Below, one piece after another: positions 1-6,803 of a stretch of DNA of 61,964 bases. The stretch is from Eubacteriaceae bacterium (GTDB lineage Bacteria > Bacillota > Clostridia > Eubacteriales > Eubacteriaceae): positions 1-61,964 of the forward strand of contig JAFRBB010000010.1 in NCBI GenBank assembly GCA_017405085.1, in the 5' to 3' direction. Each line of letters opens with the position of its first letter. The first letter of the stretch is position 1. Both the position numbers and the translations under genes were made by a program. A model generated the notes under the pieces. It did not search any database. It was not told the DNA's origin and was given only the letters and a program-made list of their open reading frames with translations.

Positions 1-195
1 GTCAGGATCGGTGTGCTTGCGCCATTTGGCAGTGTCATCGGTTTTAAACGAACGGTGGACCAGGTCTTCAAAGCCGATCTTATGGGCGAATTCTTTCACC
101 AACAAGAGTCCGCCATCGGAGGAAAGCTGACCTCCATTAAAATTTAACTTATATTTTTTGTTGCTATTCATCGTTAAAGTGGCTATACTATTCAT
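1..195 (-). CDS. IS1380-family transposase, N-terminal 65 residues (cut by window edge)
   Basis: Reading from ATG at 195 down to base 1 gives an open frame of 65 codons. The segment FNGGQLSSDGGLLLVKEF at about residues 19-36 is the characteristic N-terminus of IS1380-family DDE transposases, which cut and paste their element. A purine-rich Shine-Dalgarno (GAAAGAGG) lies 8-15 bases before the start, and a second in-frame ATG occurs at residue 9. No stop or frameshift is seen in the visible part, so the element may be intact beyond the window. Confidence 0.75.
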   Translation of the reverse strand, partial: MNSIATLTMNSNKKYKLNFNGGQLSSDGGLLLVKEFAHKIGFEDLVHRSFKTDDTAKWRKHTDPD

Positions 196-290
196 CAAGA
201 GACCTCTTTCTTTTGGTGTTTTTTAGCACTTATATTTTACCAAAAAATTGAGGTCTTTTTCTATTCATCTTTTTGGTGATAGCAATATTG
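1..290 (-). mobile_element. Left-edge part of an IS1380-type insertion sequence
   Basis: The first ~200 bases encode, on the minus strand, the beginning of an IS1380-type transposase, so the window opens inside an insertion sequence. The outer end of the element is not certain. The block upstream of the transposase start (about 200-290) holds a plausible promoter (TAAAAT near 230) and a repeat of the motif CTATTCATC / TTTTGGTG, seen at 186-217 and 259-271. I could not define terminal inverted repeats or a target duplication because the other end is outside the window. Confidence 0.65.
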
Positions 291-308
291 TCTGTTTTAC
301 CCGTGTTT

Positions 309-330
309 ATGAGGAATTTCAATTCCTCAT
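309..330. repeat. Perfect 10-bp inverted repeat upstream of yhbY
   Basis: ATGAGGAATT, two bases, then its exact reverse complement AATTCCTCAT. It lies between the insertion-sequence start and yhbY. It has no U-run, so it is not a clear terminator; it could be an operator or a remnant of the end of the gene that originally preceded yhbY. Confidence 0.5.
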
Positions 331-378
331 GAATAATCAGGGTCGGTTAATGATTTCAATCAAAACACAGGAGAGTCA

Positions 379-699
379 ATGCTTACCAGTAAACAAAGAA
401 GTTATTTGAGAGGGGTTGCGAACACCGAGACGGTTACCCTTCAAATCGGAAAAGGCGGCATCGATCAGACCGTCATTCAAAGCGCAAGAGAGGCCCTTTC
501 GGCCAGAGAACTCATCAAGGGCCGCGTGCTGCAAAATTCTCTGGAGACGCCCGATGATTGCGCGAATGCCCTGGCGGAAACTTTAAAAGCCGATGTGGTC
601 TGCGTGACGGGCAGCACATTTGTTTTATTTAAGCGCAATCCTCAGCATCCGAAAATCGATATTCCGACAAAGAAAAATCCGAAGCCATCAAAAAAATGA
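379..699 (+). CDS. yhbY: CRM-domain RNA-binding protein YhbY/YqeI
   Basis: A 106-residue protein with the YhbY/CRM fold: N-terminal LTSKQRSYLRGVA, then IGKGG at about residues 23-27, the RNA-contacting loop of this family. YhbY proteins associate with pre-50S ribosomes. The lysine/proline-rich tail (KKNPKPSKK) is longer than usual and could add RNA affinity. The Shine-Dalgarno AGGAGAG sits 6 bases before the ATG. The stop overlaps the nadD start as ATGA, so the two are translationally coupled. In Firmicutes this gene commonly follows obg; here the region upstream is an insertion sequence instead. Confidence 0.92.
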   Translation: MLTSKQRSYLRGVANTETVTLQIGKGGIDQTVIQSAREALSARELIKGRVLQNSLETPDDCANALAETLKADVVCVTGSTFVLFKRNPQHPKIDIPTKKNPKPSKK

Positions 700-1304
700 A
701 ACAAAAAATCGGCATTATGGGCGGCAGTTTCAATCCGATTCATATCGGGCATTTGCACTTGGCTGAGTCCGCGCGGATTGAATTTGGCTTGGATTTGGTG
801 ATTTTCGTACCGACAGGCGACAATCCTTTCAAACATAAAAATGACGGCATCGACAGAGAGCATCGCTACCGTATGGTCGAATTGGCCATCGCGTCCAATC
901 CCTATTTCGCGGCGACACGGATTGAGATTGAGCGATACGGAAATTCCTACACCATTGACACGGTTCGGGATCTCAAAAGCAGACTTCCCGAAGATGATCT
1001 CTTTCTCATTACCGGCGCCGACATTGTGTTTGAATTGCCCAAATGGCGCGAAGCCGAAGAACTCATGCAAAGCGTCGCCTTTATCAGCGCCTATCGTCCG
1101 GGTTATCCCAAACGAAAATTTGACCGGCAGATCAAAACGTTACAAAAAAAATACGGTGCTAGGATATACAAACTTTTATCATCGGAAATGGATGTGGCAT
1201 CGACGGATATCCGAAAGCGGCTTTCGAACAATCAGAGCATCCGCTATCTGATTCCTGAAAATGTCGAAGCCTATATCCGCGAAAATCATCTATATCATTG
1301 TTAA
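696..1304 (+). CDS. nadD: Nicotinate-nucleotide adenylyltransferase
   Basis: This 202-residue protein matches NadD, which adenylylates nicotinate mononucleotide to deamido-NAD in the cytosol during NAD synthesis. The nucleotidyltransferase motif GGSFNPIHIGH starts at residue 9 and supplies the HxGH ATP-binding histidines. The C-terminal VASTDIRKRL corresponds to the conserved ISSTxIR motif. Length is normal. The start overlaps the yhbY stop by four bases, and the next gene (yqeK) starts 25 bases downstream, so this is one operon. Confidence 0.95.
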   Translation: MKQKIGIMGGSFNPIHIGHLHLAESARIEFGLDLVIFVPTGDNPFKHKNDGIDREHRYRMVELAIASNPYFAATRIEIERYGNSYTIDTVRDLKSRLPEDDLFLITGADIVFELPKWREAEELMQSVAFISAYRPGYPKRKFDRQIKTLQKKYGARIYKLLSSEMDVASTDIRKRLSNNQSIRYLIPENVEAYIRENHLYHC

Positions 1305-1329
1305 AACGGATTTGTTCATCGAGGAAAAT

Positions 1330-1905
1330 ATGAAAGACAGTGAGATCCAAAAGGCGTTAAAACAAAAACTCAAACCCAAACGCTACAAACACACCATCGG
1401 TGTTGTCGATAGCGCCATCCGTCTTGCGAGGCATTATGGCAGCGATGAAAAACGGGCCAAAACGGCGGCACTGCTTCACGATTGCGCCAAAAACATGGAT
1501 GACAAACGACTGCTTGACATGGCCCGCGTCCACAAACTACCGCTTGACGATGTCCTGATCGCAGAGCCGCAGTTACTCCACGGACCTGTCGGCGCGGTGA
1601 TCGCCAAAACTGAATTTGGCATCGATGATCCGATGATATTGGACGCCATTACCTATCACACGACGGGAAGAACCAAAATGAGCACCCTTGACAAAATTAT
1701 TTACCTTGCCGATTATATCGAGCCCAATCGCGATTTTCCCGGTGTGGATGCCCTTCGAAAGAAAAGTGAAAAAAATTTGGAGGATGCCTGTATCATGGGC
1801 TTGACCCATACCATTTCGTTTGTTTTGTCTACAGACGGTCTCGTGCATCCCCTCACCGTCGAAGCGCGAAACGATTTACTATTAAAAAAACGGAGGAAAC
1901 GATAA
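1330..1905 (+). CDS. yqeK: HD-domain hydrolase YqeK (probable diadenosine tetraphosphatase)
   Basis: This is a 191-residue HD-superfamily metal-dependent hydrolase. The HD pair is His50-Asp51 in ALLHDCAKN, with an upstream metal ligand His21 in RYKHTIG. YqeK proteins hydrolyse Ap4A symmetrically and in many Firmicutes sit between nadD and rsfS, exactly as here. I chose ATG 1330 because GAGGAA lies 4-9 bases before it; the frame is open 23 codons further upstream but that would overlap nadD. The stop is immediately followed by the rsfS start. Confidence 0.92.
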   Translation: MKDSEIQKALKQKLKPKRYKHTIGVVDSAIRLARHYGSDEKRAKTAALLHDCAKNMDDKRLLDMARVHKLPLDDVLIAEPQLLHGPVGAVIAKTEFGIDDPMILDAITYHTTGRTKMSTLDKIIYLADYIEPNRDFPGVDALRKKSEKNLEDACIMGLTHTISFVLSTDGLVHPLTVEARNDLLLKKRRKR

Positions 1906-2268
1906 ATGCAATCAAAAGATCAATCAACCATTTTTGCCGAACACGCTGTAAAATGGATTGACGATAAACAGGGAATCAACACAAAAGTGATCGATGTGAG
2001 AGATCGATCGATTCTGGCCGATTATCTGATCATCACCAGCGGCTCATCGGAAAGACAGGTCGCAGCCATCGCCGATAACATTGAATATGAAGCCAAAAAA
2101 ATTGATATGACGCCGAAAGGAATCGAAGGAGAACGGGGCGCCCGTTGGATTCTTCTTGATTATTATGACGTCATTATTCATGTTTTTCATGAAAAAGAAC
2201 GGGAATTTTACGATTTGGAACGATTGTTAAAAGATTCGCGCAATGATCCCGTTACCGATGAAAACTAA
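1906..2268 (+). CDS. rsfS: Ribosome silencing factor RsfS (Iojap family)
   Basis: At 120 residues this matches RsfS, which binds uL14 on the 50S subunit and blocks subunit joining in slow growth. Family hallmarks are the core IITSGSSERQVAAIAD at about residues 42-57 and GARWILLDYYDVIIHVF at about 82-98. The start ATG follows the yqeK stop directly, with GGAGGAAACG inside the end of yqeK serving as ribosome binding site. It is the last gene of the operon. Confidence 0.94.
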   Translation: MQSKDQSTIFAEHAVKWIDDKQGINTKVIDVRDRSILADYLIITSGSSERQVAAIADNIEYEAKKIDMTPKGIEGERGARWILLDYYDVIIHVFHEKEREFYDLERLLKDSRNDPVTDEN

Positions 2269-2374
2269 AATCCGAAACAACGTCCGCAAATAAAACAAAG
2301 ACAAGGATTGTTTTCATCATTGCCCTAAAAAAGATATCATTAGATACGTTTTATAAAATAAAAATGTTTAGAAA

Positions 2375-2438
2375 AACCTGCCCGGGAATTGTCAATAGAA
2401 GCGAAAATGGTTTCGCTTATCGACATCCCGGGCGGTTT
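2375..2438 (-). terminator. Long imperfect hairpin, probable terminator of the minus-strand operon
   Basis: The arms AACC-GCCCGGGA-TGTC-ATA-AGCGAAA pair along about 28 bases with small bulges around the loop ATGG. Read on the minus strand the stem is followed by GGTTTTTC and further T-rich sequence, so it can end transcription coming from the riboswitch operon. On the plus strand no U-run follows. The bulged stem is unusually long for a simple terminator. Confidence 0.55.
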
Positions 2439-2505
2439 ATCATTTAAACTAATCGTAACGTTTTAGAACAATAGAAGACTAAAAGGGAAGACCATTAAAA
2501 ACAAA

Positions 2506-2540
2506 TTGACAAACGCAGCGGTTATTGTTTCGTTTGTCAA
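2506..2540 (-). terminator. Inverted repeat just past the 60-residue ORF, possible weak terminator
   Basis: TTGACAAAC (2506-2514) and its exact reverse complement GTTTGTCAA (2532-2540) flank a 17-base loop. On the minus strand it is followed by TTTGTTTTT. It lies 24 bases after the stop of the last gene in the minus-strand operon. The stem is A/T-rich, so its strength as a terminator is uncertain. Confidence 0.45.
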
Positions 2541-2564
2541 TGAAGAAGCAACGGAAAAATGGTT

Positions 2565-2747
2565 TTACAATTCTTCTTCTGTTAGTGTGAGTTTGATGAT
2601 TTTTGCATTTGCTAAAGTTTTTTTGAGGGCTTCTGCTTCAGATTTTTCGGAGAAAACAGAGGCCTTGGCAAGAGAAACCATTTGAATTTCACTGCTTTTT
2701 GAAACTTTGACATAGTTTTGGCCTATTTTAACAGCGTAAAGAATCAT
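2565..2747 (-). CDS. Small uncharacterised protein (60 residues) of the cobalamin-riboswitch operon
   Basis: I do not recognise a named family. The 60-residue product begins MILYAVKIGQNYVKVSK, then an alternating beta/alpha pattern ending KIIKLTLTEEEL. The pattern resembles many tiny clostridial proteins with one beta-hairpin and one helix (KSEAEALKKTL), but no function follows from that. The ATG overlaps the stop of the upstream TrpD-like gene as ATGA, indicating translational coupling. A longer frame starting at 2783 is open but would overlap the upstream gene further. Confidence 0.65.
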   Translation of the reverse strand: MILYAVKIGQNYVKVSKSSEIQMVSLAKASVFSEKSEAEALKKTLANAKIIKLTLTEEEL

Positions 2748-3805
2748 GATGCCATCACCGCCTTTCCCTGACATTCTCGCCACTGATTCAATTTTGCCAA
2801 AGCGTCTCCATTGGCCATTTTTTCTTTGGCAAGTTCGATACCATCCCGAAGTGAATGTGCAATGCCCGTGGCATAGAAGATTAAAGAAGCGTTGAGAGCG
2901 ATAATATCTTCACAGTCACGATTTCCCTTTCCTGATAATACCGTTTCGAGGCGTTTAGCTTCGGCCTTGGCATCGTCAAGAGAGGCAATGCTGGCAGGAT
3001 TGCCTCGTTTTAATCCTAAATCCTCCGGATAAAAGGCGCCGTCGGTGACTTTTCCGGAAGCATCAATTTCACGGTAGACGGTTCGTCCCAATGTTGTTGC
3101 TTCATCGATTCCCGGCTCATCATCGCCGAGAAATCCGTGGACCACGAGAACATGTTCGTAACCGATGGCTTTCATTAAATCTGCTGTTGATGGGATAATG
3201 TCGGTATTGTTGACGCCGCGAATTCCGAAATGGGGCAGATAAGGCGAGGCGAGAGAGGCGGCGATATTTAACACGGTGCCGAAGTGAATTCCGCTGAGGA
3301 TTCGGCTTAGACCTGCCGGATGGGTTTGAGCGCTCATCCCGTTGAACAAACCGATTCCGCAGTGTTCCACTGATTTTGCTGTTTTTTCCACCGTGCTTTC
3401 CACATCGATTCCCAAAGCCTCTGCCACATCAACAGTGCCGCATTTTGAGGTGATACCCCGAGATCCGTGACGAATCATTGCGACATCTGCAGAGGCGGCG
3501 ATGATCGACGCGGCTGTACTGATATTCATCGTTTTAAAGGCATCCATGCCGGTGCCGCTGTTTTCCACTGTCGGAAGTGTTGTCCGGATTGTCGCTTTAA
3601 CCGTATCTTCATTTTGAATGACCCGCCAAAGCGCTGCGGTTTCATTTTTGTTCGCACCTTTGGCAGTGAGAGCGGCAAGAAATGCTCCCTGATCCATGGG
3701 TGATTCTTCATTTTTCATAACGGAATGGAAAAGTCTTTCGGCATCAGCACCGCTGAGAGATTTTCCCGCAATAAGTCTGTTGATACCTTCTCCGAATTGC
3801 ATCAT
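2744..3805 (-). CDS. Divergent TrpD-like phosphoribosyltransferase (glycosyltransferase family 3)
   Basis: This 353-residue protein has the anthranilate phosphoribosyltransferase / nucleoside phosphorylase fold: an N-terminal helical domain, then SGTGMD (83-88) where TrpD has GTGGD, RHGSRGITSKCGTVDVAEALG (112-132) matching the KHGNR...SGSADVLEALG block, HPA (162-164), VVHG (221-224) and GIDE (232-235), the DE pair that binds metal. The GPLTNP segment of true TrpD is missing and replaced by SLASPYLPHFGIRG. No other trp gene is near. It therefore probably transfers or phosphorolyses a ribosyl group on another substrate. AAAGGAGAAATTACA precedes the start. It lies 13 bases after the dehydrogenase gene and under a cobalamin riboswitch. 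Confidence 0.8.
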   Translation of the reverse strand: MMQFGEGINRLIAGKSLSGADAERLFHSVMKNEESPMDQGAFLAALTAKGANKNETAALWRVIQNEDTVKATIRTTLPTVENSGTGMDAFKTMNISTAASIIAASADVAMIRHGSRGITSKCGTVDVAEALGIDVESTVEKTAKSVEHCGIGLFNGMSAQTHPAGLSRILSGIHFGTVLNIAASLASPYLPHFGIRGVNNTDIIPSTADLMKAIGYEHVLVVHGFLGDDEPGIDEATTLGRTVYREIDASGKVTDGAFYPEDLGLKRGNPASIASLDDAKAEAKRLETVLSGKGNRDCEDIIALNASLIFYATGIAHSLRDGIELAKEKMANGDALAKLNQWRECQGKAVMAS

Positions 3806-3818
3806 TGTAATTTCTCCT

Positions 3819-4841
3819 TTAATATTGAATAATAGTGAATAGGGAATGTTTCGTTTCCTGTTGCTTTAAAATGGATTCCACTGATTCCAAAGAAATGAGA
3901 TTGACAGGAAGATCATCAATGGAAAAACCTTCGGCAATCAGACGTAAAGCCTTTTTTGTATCTTCGGCCCCACAGCCGTAAGACCCTTTCAATGTCAATT
4001 CTTTGTAGTGCATTTGGTTGAGGACATTTTTATCGATCATGTTGTCATCAGTGAGACCGCTGAAAAAGCCGAGAAAGCCTCCGTTATTGAGTTGATTTGC
4101 GGCGGTAGCGAAACATTCACCGTAAGGCGAGCAGGGAATGACAATATCAAAGCCTTTGATATTGAGTTCTTTTTTGATTTCGTCGAGATGTTGGGGGATT
4201 GCGGCATGAAATTCAAGTTGACGTAGGAGGTCCCGTTTGTGCTCGACAGGTTCGGTAATCACGATGGGACCGGCGCCTTCATAACGGAGCAGTTTCGCCA
4301 TGAGAGTGCCGAGGACACCGCCGCCGAGAATCAGCACACTTTTCTCTTTGAGATCGGGAATGGCGGATGTCATATGGACGGCGCATCCCAAAGGCTCGCA
4401 CATGGCTGCCGCAAGGAGAGAAACACCTTCGGGAATTTTTCTCAAAATTCCTTGTTGTACGCCCGATGCAGGGATTTTGCAATAGCGGGAGAAGCCGCCG
4501 TCCAAATGAAAGCCGAAAATTTTCATATCGTGACAACGTTGATCATTTCCTTCTTTGCAATTAGCGCAGCTGCCGCATGCGATTCCAGGATGAACGGTGA
4601 CAGCGTCACCTAAAGCGATATTATCCACTCCGGTGCCGACCGATTTGACGATGCCGCTGAATTCATGACCGAGAATGCGGGGAAGATGCAAGTCGCGTTG
4701 ACCTTGTTGGTAACATTTCCGATCGGTTCTGCAGACGCCGCAATAGGCGACTTCGACGATGACCTCGCCCTTGTCAGGGGCGGGAGCCGGACGCTGTTCC
4801 AAATGGATTTGTTCTTTGTCTGTTAAGATTGCGGTATTCAT
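3819..4841 (-). CDS. Zinc-dependent alcohol dehydrogenase-like (MDR family) protein
   Basis: This 340-residue medium-chain dehydrogenase/reductase has a complete zinc-enzyme signature: Cys34/Cys37 in YCGVCRTD and His59-Glu60 in GHEFSG for the catalytic zinc; Cys89, Cys92, Cys95 and Cys103 for the structural zinc; and a Rossmann GGGVLG (173-178) for NAD(P)H. The substrate cannot be read from sequence; sorbitol- or threonine-dehydrogenase-like enzymes are the nearest type. ATG 4841 is chosen because AAAGGAGACAAC directly precedes it. It is the first gene behind the cobalamin riboswitch, so it should be repressed when cobalamin is plentiful. Confidence 0.88.
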   Translation of the reverse strand: MNTAILTDKEQIHLEQRPAPAPDKGEVIVEVAYCGVCRTDRKCYQQGQRDLHLPRILGHEFSGIVKSVGTGVDNIALGDAVTVHPGIACGSCANCKEGNDQRCHDMKIFGFHLDGGFSRYCKIPASGVQQGILRKIPEGVSLLAAAMCEPLGCAVHMTSAIPDLKEKSVLILGGGVLGTLMAKLLRYEGAGPIVITEPVEHKRDLLRQLEFHAAIPQHLDEIKKELNIKGFDIVIPCSPYGECFATAANQLNNGGFLGFFSGLTDDNMIDKNVLNQMHYKELTLKGSYGCGAEDTKKALRLIAEGFSIDDLPVNLISLESVESILKQQETKHSLFTIIQY

Positions 4842-4875
4842 GTTGTCTCCTTTCATTGCTTCCGCTGTTCATGTC

Positions 4876-4912
4876 AAAAAAAAGAGCCCACATCAAATAG
4901 ATGTGAACTCTT
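4876..4912 (-). terminator. Rho-independent terminator forming the riboswitch expression platform
   Basis: On the minus strand the stem AGAGTTCACATC / GATGTGGGCTCT with a short TATTT loop is followed directly by a run of eight T. It lies between the riboswitch aptamer and the dehydrogenase start. This is the standard layout of a transcription-attenuating riboswitch in Firmicutes: ligand binding favours this terminator. Confidence 0.88.
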
Positions 4913-4931
4913 ACCTGAATTCCCATGAATC

Positions 4932-5082
4932 ATCAAGGTAGGTCTCCTGGCTCGGTTTCATCGGCTCGCACCCCTTCCCCAAACGTTAAAACGATGAGTG
5001 GTATCGGTACGACCATCCTCCTTACAGTGGCGGGACCGCGCAGGTTTTACACCTGCTTCCCTATTAAGCAAAGCACCTTGAT
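4932..5082 (-). ncRNA. Cobalamin (adenosylcobalamin-type) riboswitch aptamer
   Basis: Read on the minus strand the element contains GGGAAGCAGGTG, AAAACCTGCGCGGTCCC, GCCACTGTAAGGAGG and the B12 box GAGCCAGGAGACCTACC. These are the conserved blocks of the cobalamin riboswitch. The closing stem P1 is ATCAAGGT (5082-5075) with ACCTTGAT (4939-4932), a perfect 8-base pair. A terminator lies 20 bases downstream. Such RNAs switch off downstream genes when a cobamide is bound, so the three-gene operon below it belongs to cobamide synthesis, uptake or remodelling, or is a B12-independent substitute for a B12 enzyme. Confidence 0.95.
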
Positions 5083-5355
5083 AGTATTTATATTGATTTT
5101 AAACGCATTTTAACCGTCAAATCCTATTACGTCAAGATTTTTTTAGAATAATTATCATGCATTGAAACTATTTAGGATCTTGTCTTATTAAAGCACGAGT
5201 GTAAAACCCCCAAAAAAGTTAATCTCTTTTCGAAATAATCAACTGGTATCGAAATCAAGCAACTAATTTGAAGCATTGCATTTTTTGGATGCTTTAATTA
5301 GGACTTTTTCAAAAACTGCTTGATTCCACTCAATTAGATGATTTTTTGTTTGAAG
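5083..5355. other. AT-rich intergenic stretch without a recognisable gene
   Basis: No supported reading frame on either strand. The promoter for the minus-strand riboswitch transcript must lie at its left end (about 5085-5150), but I see no strong consensus. A weak 6-bp hairpin (AAGCAT / ATGCTT) occurs near 5272-5295. The remaining sequence could be decayed DNA; I could not reconstruct a protein from it. Confidence 0.4.
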
Positions 5356-5384
5356 TTGACAAAACGAAGCTGACAAATTAAAAT
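5356..5384 (+). promoter_or_regulatory. Sigma70-type promoter candidate (TTGACA-N17-TAAAAT)
   Basis: TTGACA at 5356-5361 and TAAAAT at 5379-5384 with the ideal 17-base spacer. It would start a transcript nearly 290 bases before ychF. A second candidate lies closer to the gene. Confidence 0.55.
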
Positions 5385-5467
5385 CCAAAAATAGAGCGGA
5401 GATGGCGAAATACGACACAAAAACACAAAAAAGCCAGCGGAGCTTTTGATGTGAAAATGAAACAACA

Positions 5468-5496
5468 TTGTCAAAAGACCTTGATTGGTGTAAAAT
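5468..5496 (+). promoter_or_regulatory. Second sigma70-type promoter candidate for ychF (TTGTCA-N17-TAAAAT)
   Basis: TTGTCA at 5468-5473 and TAAAAT at 5491-5496, again with a 17-base spacer. It would leave a leader of about 175 bases before the ychF start, in which I see no clear regulatory structure. Confidence 0.5.
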
Positions 5497-5678
5497 GAAC
5501 TCTGCTAATTTGGGGGCTTTATCCTCAGAAAAACGCCATCAATTAGACATAGAAATCAAGAGGTGGAACCTGAATGCGGTATCAAACTGAATGAGGAAAA
5601 AAGCCGCGAGGTAAAGCCAATATCGCGAAACGTGAAAAGAACATCAAAGAAAGACAATTAAAGGAGATAAAAAAACGA

Positions 5679-6758
5679 ATGAAAATAGGAATTATCGGAT
5701 TGCCCAACGTGGGCAAGAGTACAATATTTAACGCCCTGACCAAAGCCGGTGCCGAATCGGCCAATTATCCATTTTGTACCATTGACCCCAATGTGGGCGT
5801 CGTTGCCGTACCCGATGAGCGAATTGTCGTCCTCGGAAAAATGTACAATACAAAAAAAGTCACGCCGACCACCATCGAATTTGTCGATATCGCAGGATTG
5901 GTCAAAGGGGCGAGCAAAGGCGAGGGACTCGGTAATCAATTTCTCGCGCATATTCGCGAGGTCGATGCGGTTGCCCATGTAGTCAGATGTTTTGAAGACG
6001 ACAATGTGGTTCACGTCAGCGGAAAAATCGATCCCTTTGACGATTTAGAAACCATCAATCTTGAACTAATTTTGGCGGATTTGGAGATGATTGATAGAAG
6101 AATCGACAAAACGCGAAAAGCCGCGAAAGCCGATAAAACCAAACGCCACAGTTTAGAAGTTTTAGAAAAGATCAAAGCCGTCCTCGAATCGGGAAAACGC
6201 CCCGATCTGGAAGAATACAGCGAGGATGACAGAGAATTTATCAAAAGCCTTCAAATGATTTGCACCAAACCCGTCTTTTATATCGCCAATGTTTCCGAGG
6301 ACGATATTCTTCAAGACAACCAATTTGTGAGCGAGCTTAAGAGCAAAGTGGCACCGGCCGAGGTCATTAAAATTTCCGCCAAAATTGAGGAGGAATTATC
6401 CACGCTGGATGATGACGAACGCGATGCTTTTTTGGAAGAACTCGGCCTTGAATCTTCGGGACTCGATCGAGTCATTCACGTGGCCTACCGCTTATTGGGG
6501 CTCATTTCGTTTCTCACCGCCGGACCCGACGAATGCCGTGCCTGGACGGTCAAAAAAGGTACCAAAGCGCCCAAAGCCGCGGGAAAAATTCATTCGGACA
6601 TTGAGCGCGGGTTCATTAGAGCGGAGATCACCACCTATGATGATTTAATCGCCGCGGGATCCGAAGCCAAAGCCCGGGAAATGGGCATTACCCGCATCGA
6701 AGGAAAAGATTATGTGATGCAAGACGGCGATGTGACATTTTTCCGGTTTAACGTCTGA
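5679..6758 (+). CDS. ychF: Ribosome-associated ATPase YchF (Obg-like)
   Basis: A full-length 359-residue YchF/OLA1 protein. The P-loop is GLPNVGKS (7-14); switch II lies in DIAGLVKGASKGEGLG; the nucleotide specificity motif is the NxxE form (NVSE in FYIANVSED), which gives the family its preference for ATP over GTP; the C-terminal TGS domain ends DYVMQDGDVTFFRFNV. YchF binds ribosomes and modulates stress translation. AAAGGAGATAAAAAAACGA precedes the ATG. The radical SAM gene follows 45 bases later and is likely co-transcribed. Confidence 0.97.
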   Translation: MKIGIIGLPNVGKSTIFNALTKAGAESANYPFCTIDPNVGVVAVPDERIVVLGKMYNTKKVTPTTIEFVDIAGLVKGASKGEGLGNQFLAHIREVDAVAHVVRCFEDDNVVHVSGKIDPFDDLETINLELILADLEMIDRRIDKTRKAAKADKTKRHSLEVLEKIKAVLESGKRPDLEEYSEDDREFIKSLQMICTKPVFYIANVSEDDILQDNQFVSELKSKVAPAEVIKISAKIEEELSTLDDDERDAFLEELGLESSGLDRVIHVAYRLLGLISFLTAGPDECRAWTVKKGTKAPKAAGKIHSDIERGFIRAEITTYDDLIAAGSEAKAREMGITRIEGKDYVMQDGDVTFFRFNV

Positions 6759-6803
6759 GACGTTTTGCTCGAAAAGTAGTTAAATTATTTGCAGTCAAAA
6801 CCT

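Noticed and set aside
5397..5640. Possible transposase remnant upstream of ychF
   Set aside because: Translations on both strands are broken by stops and no transposase motif could be confirmed; the stretch contains promoter elements and reads as leader.
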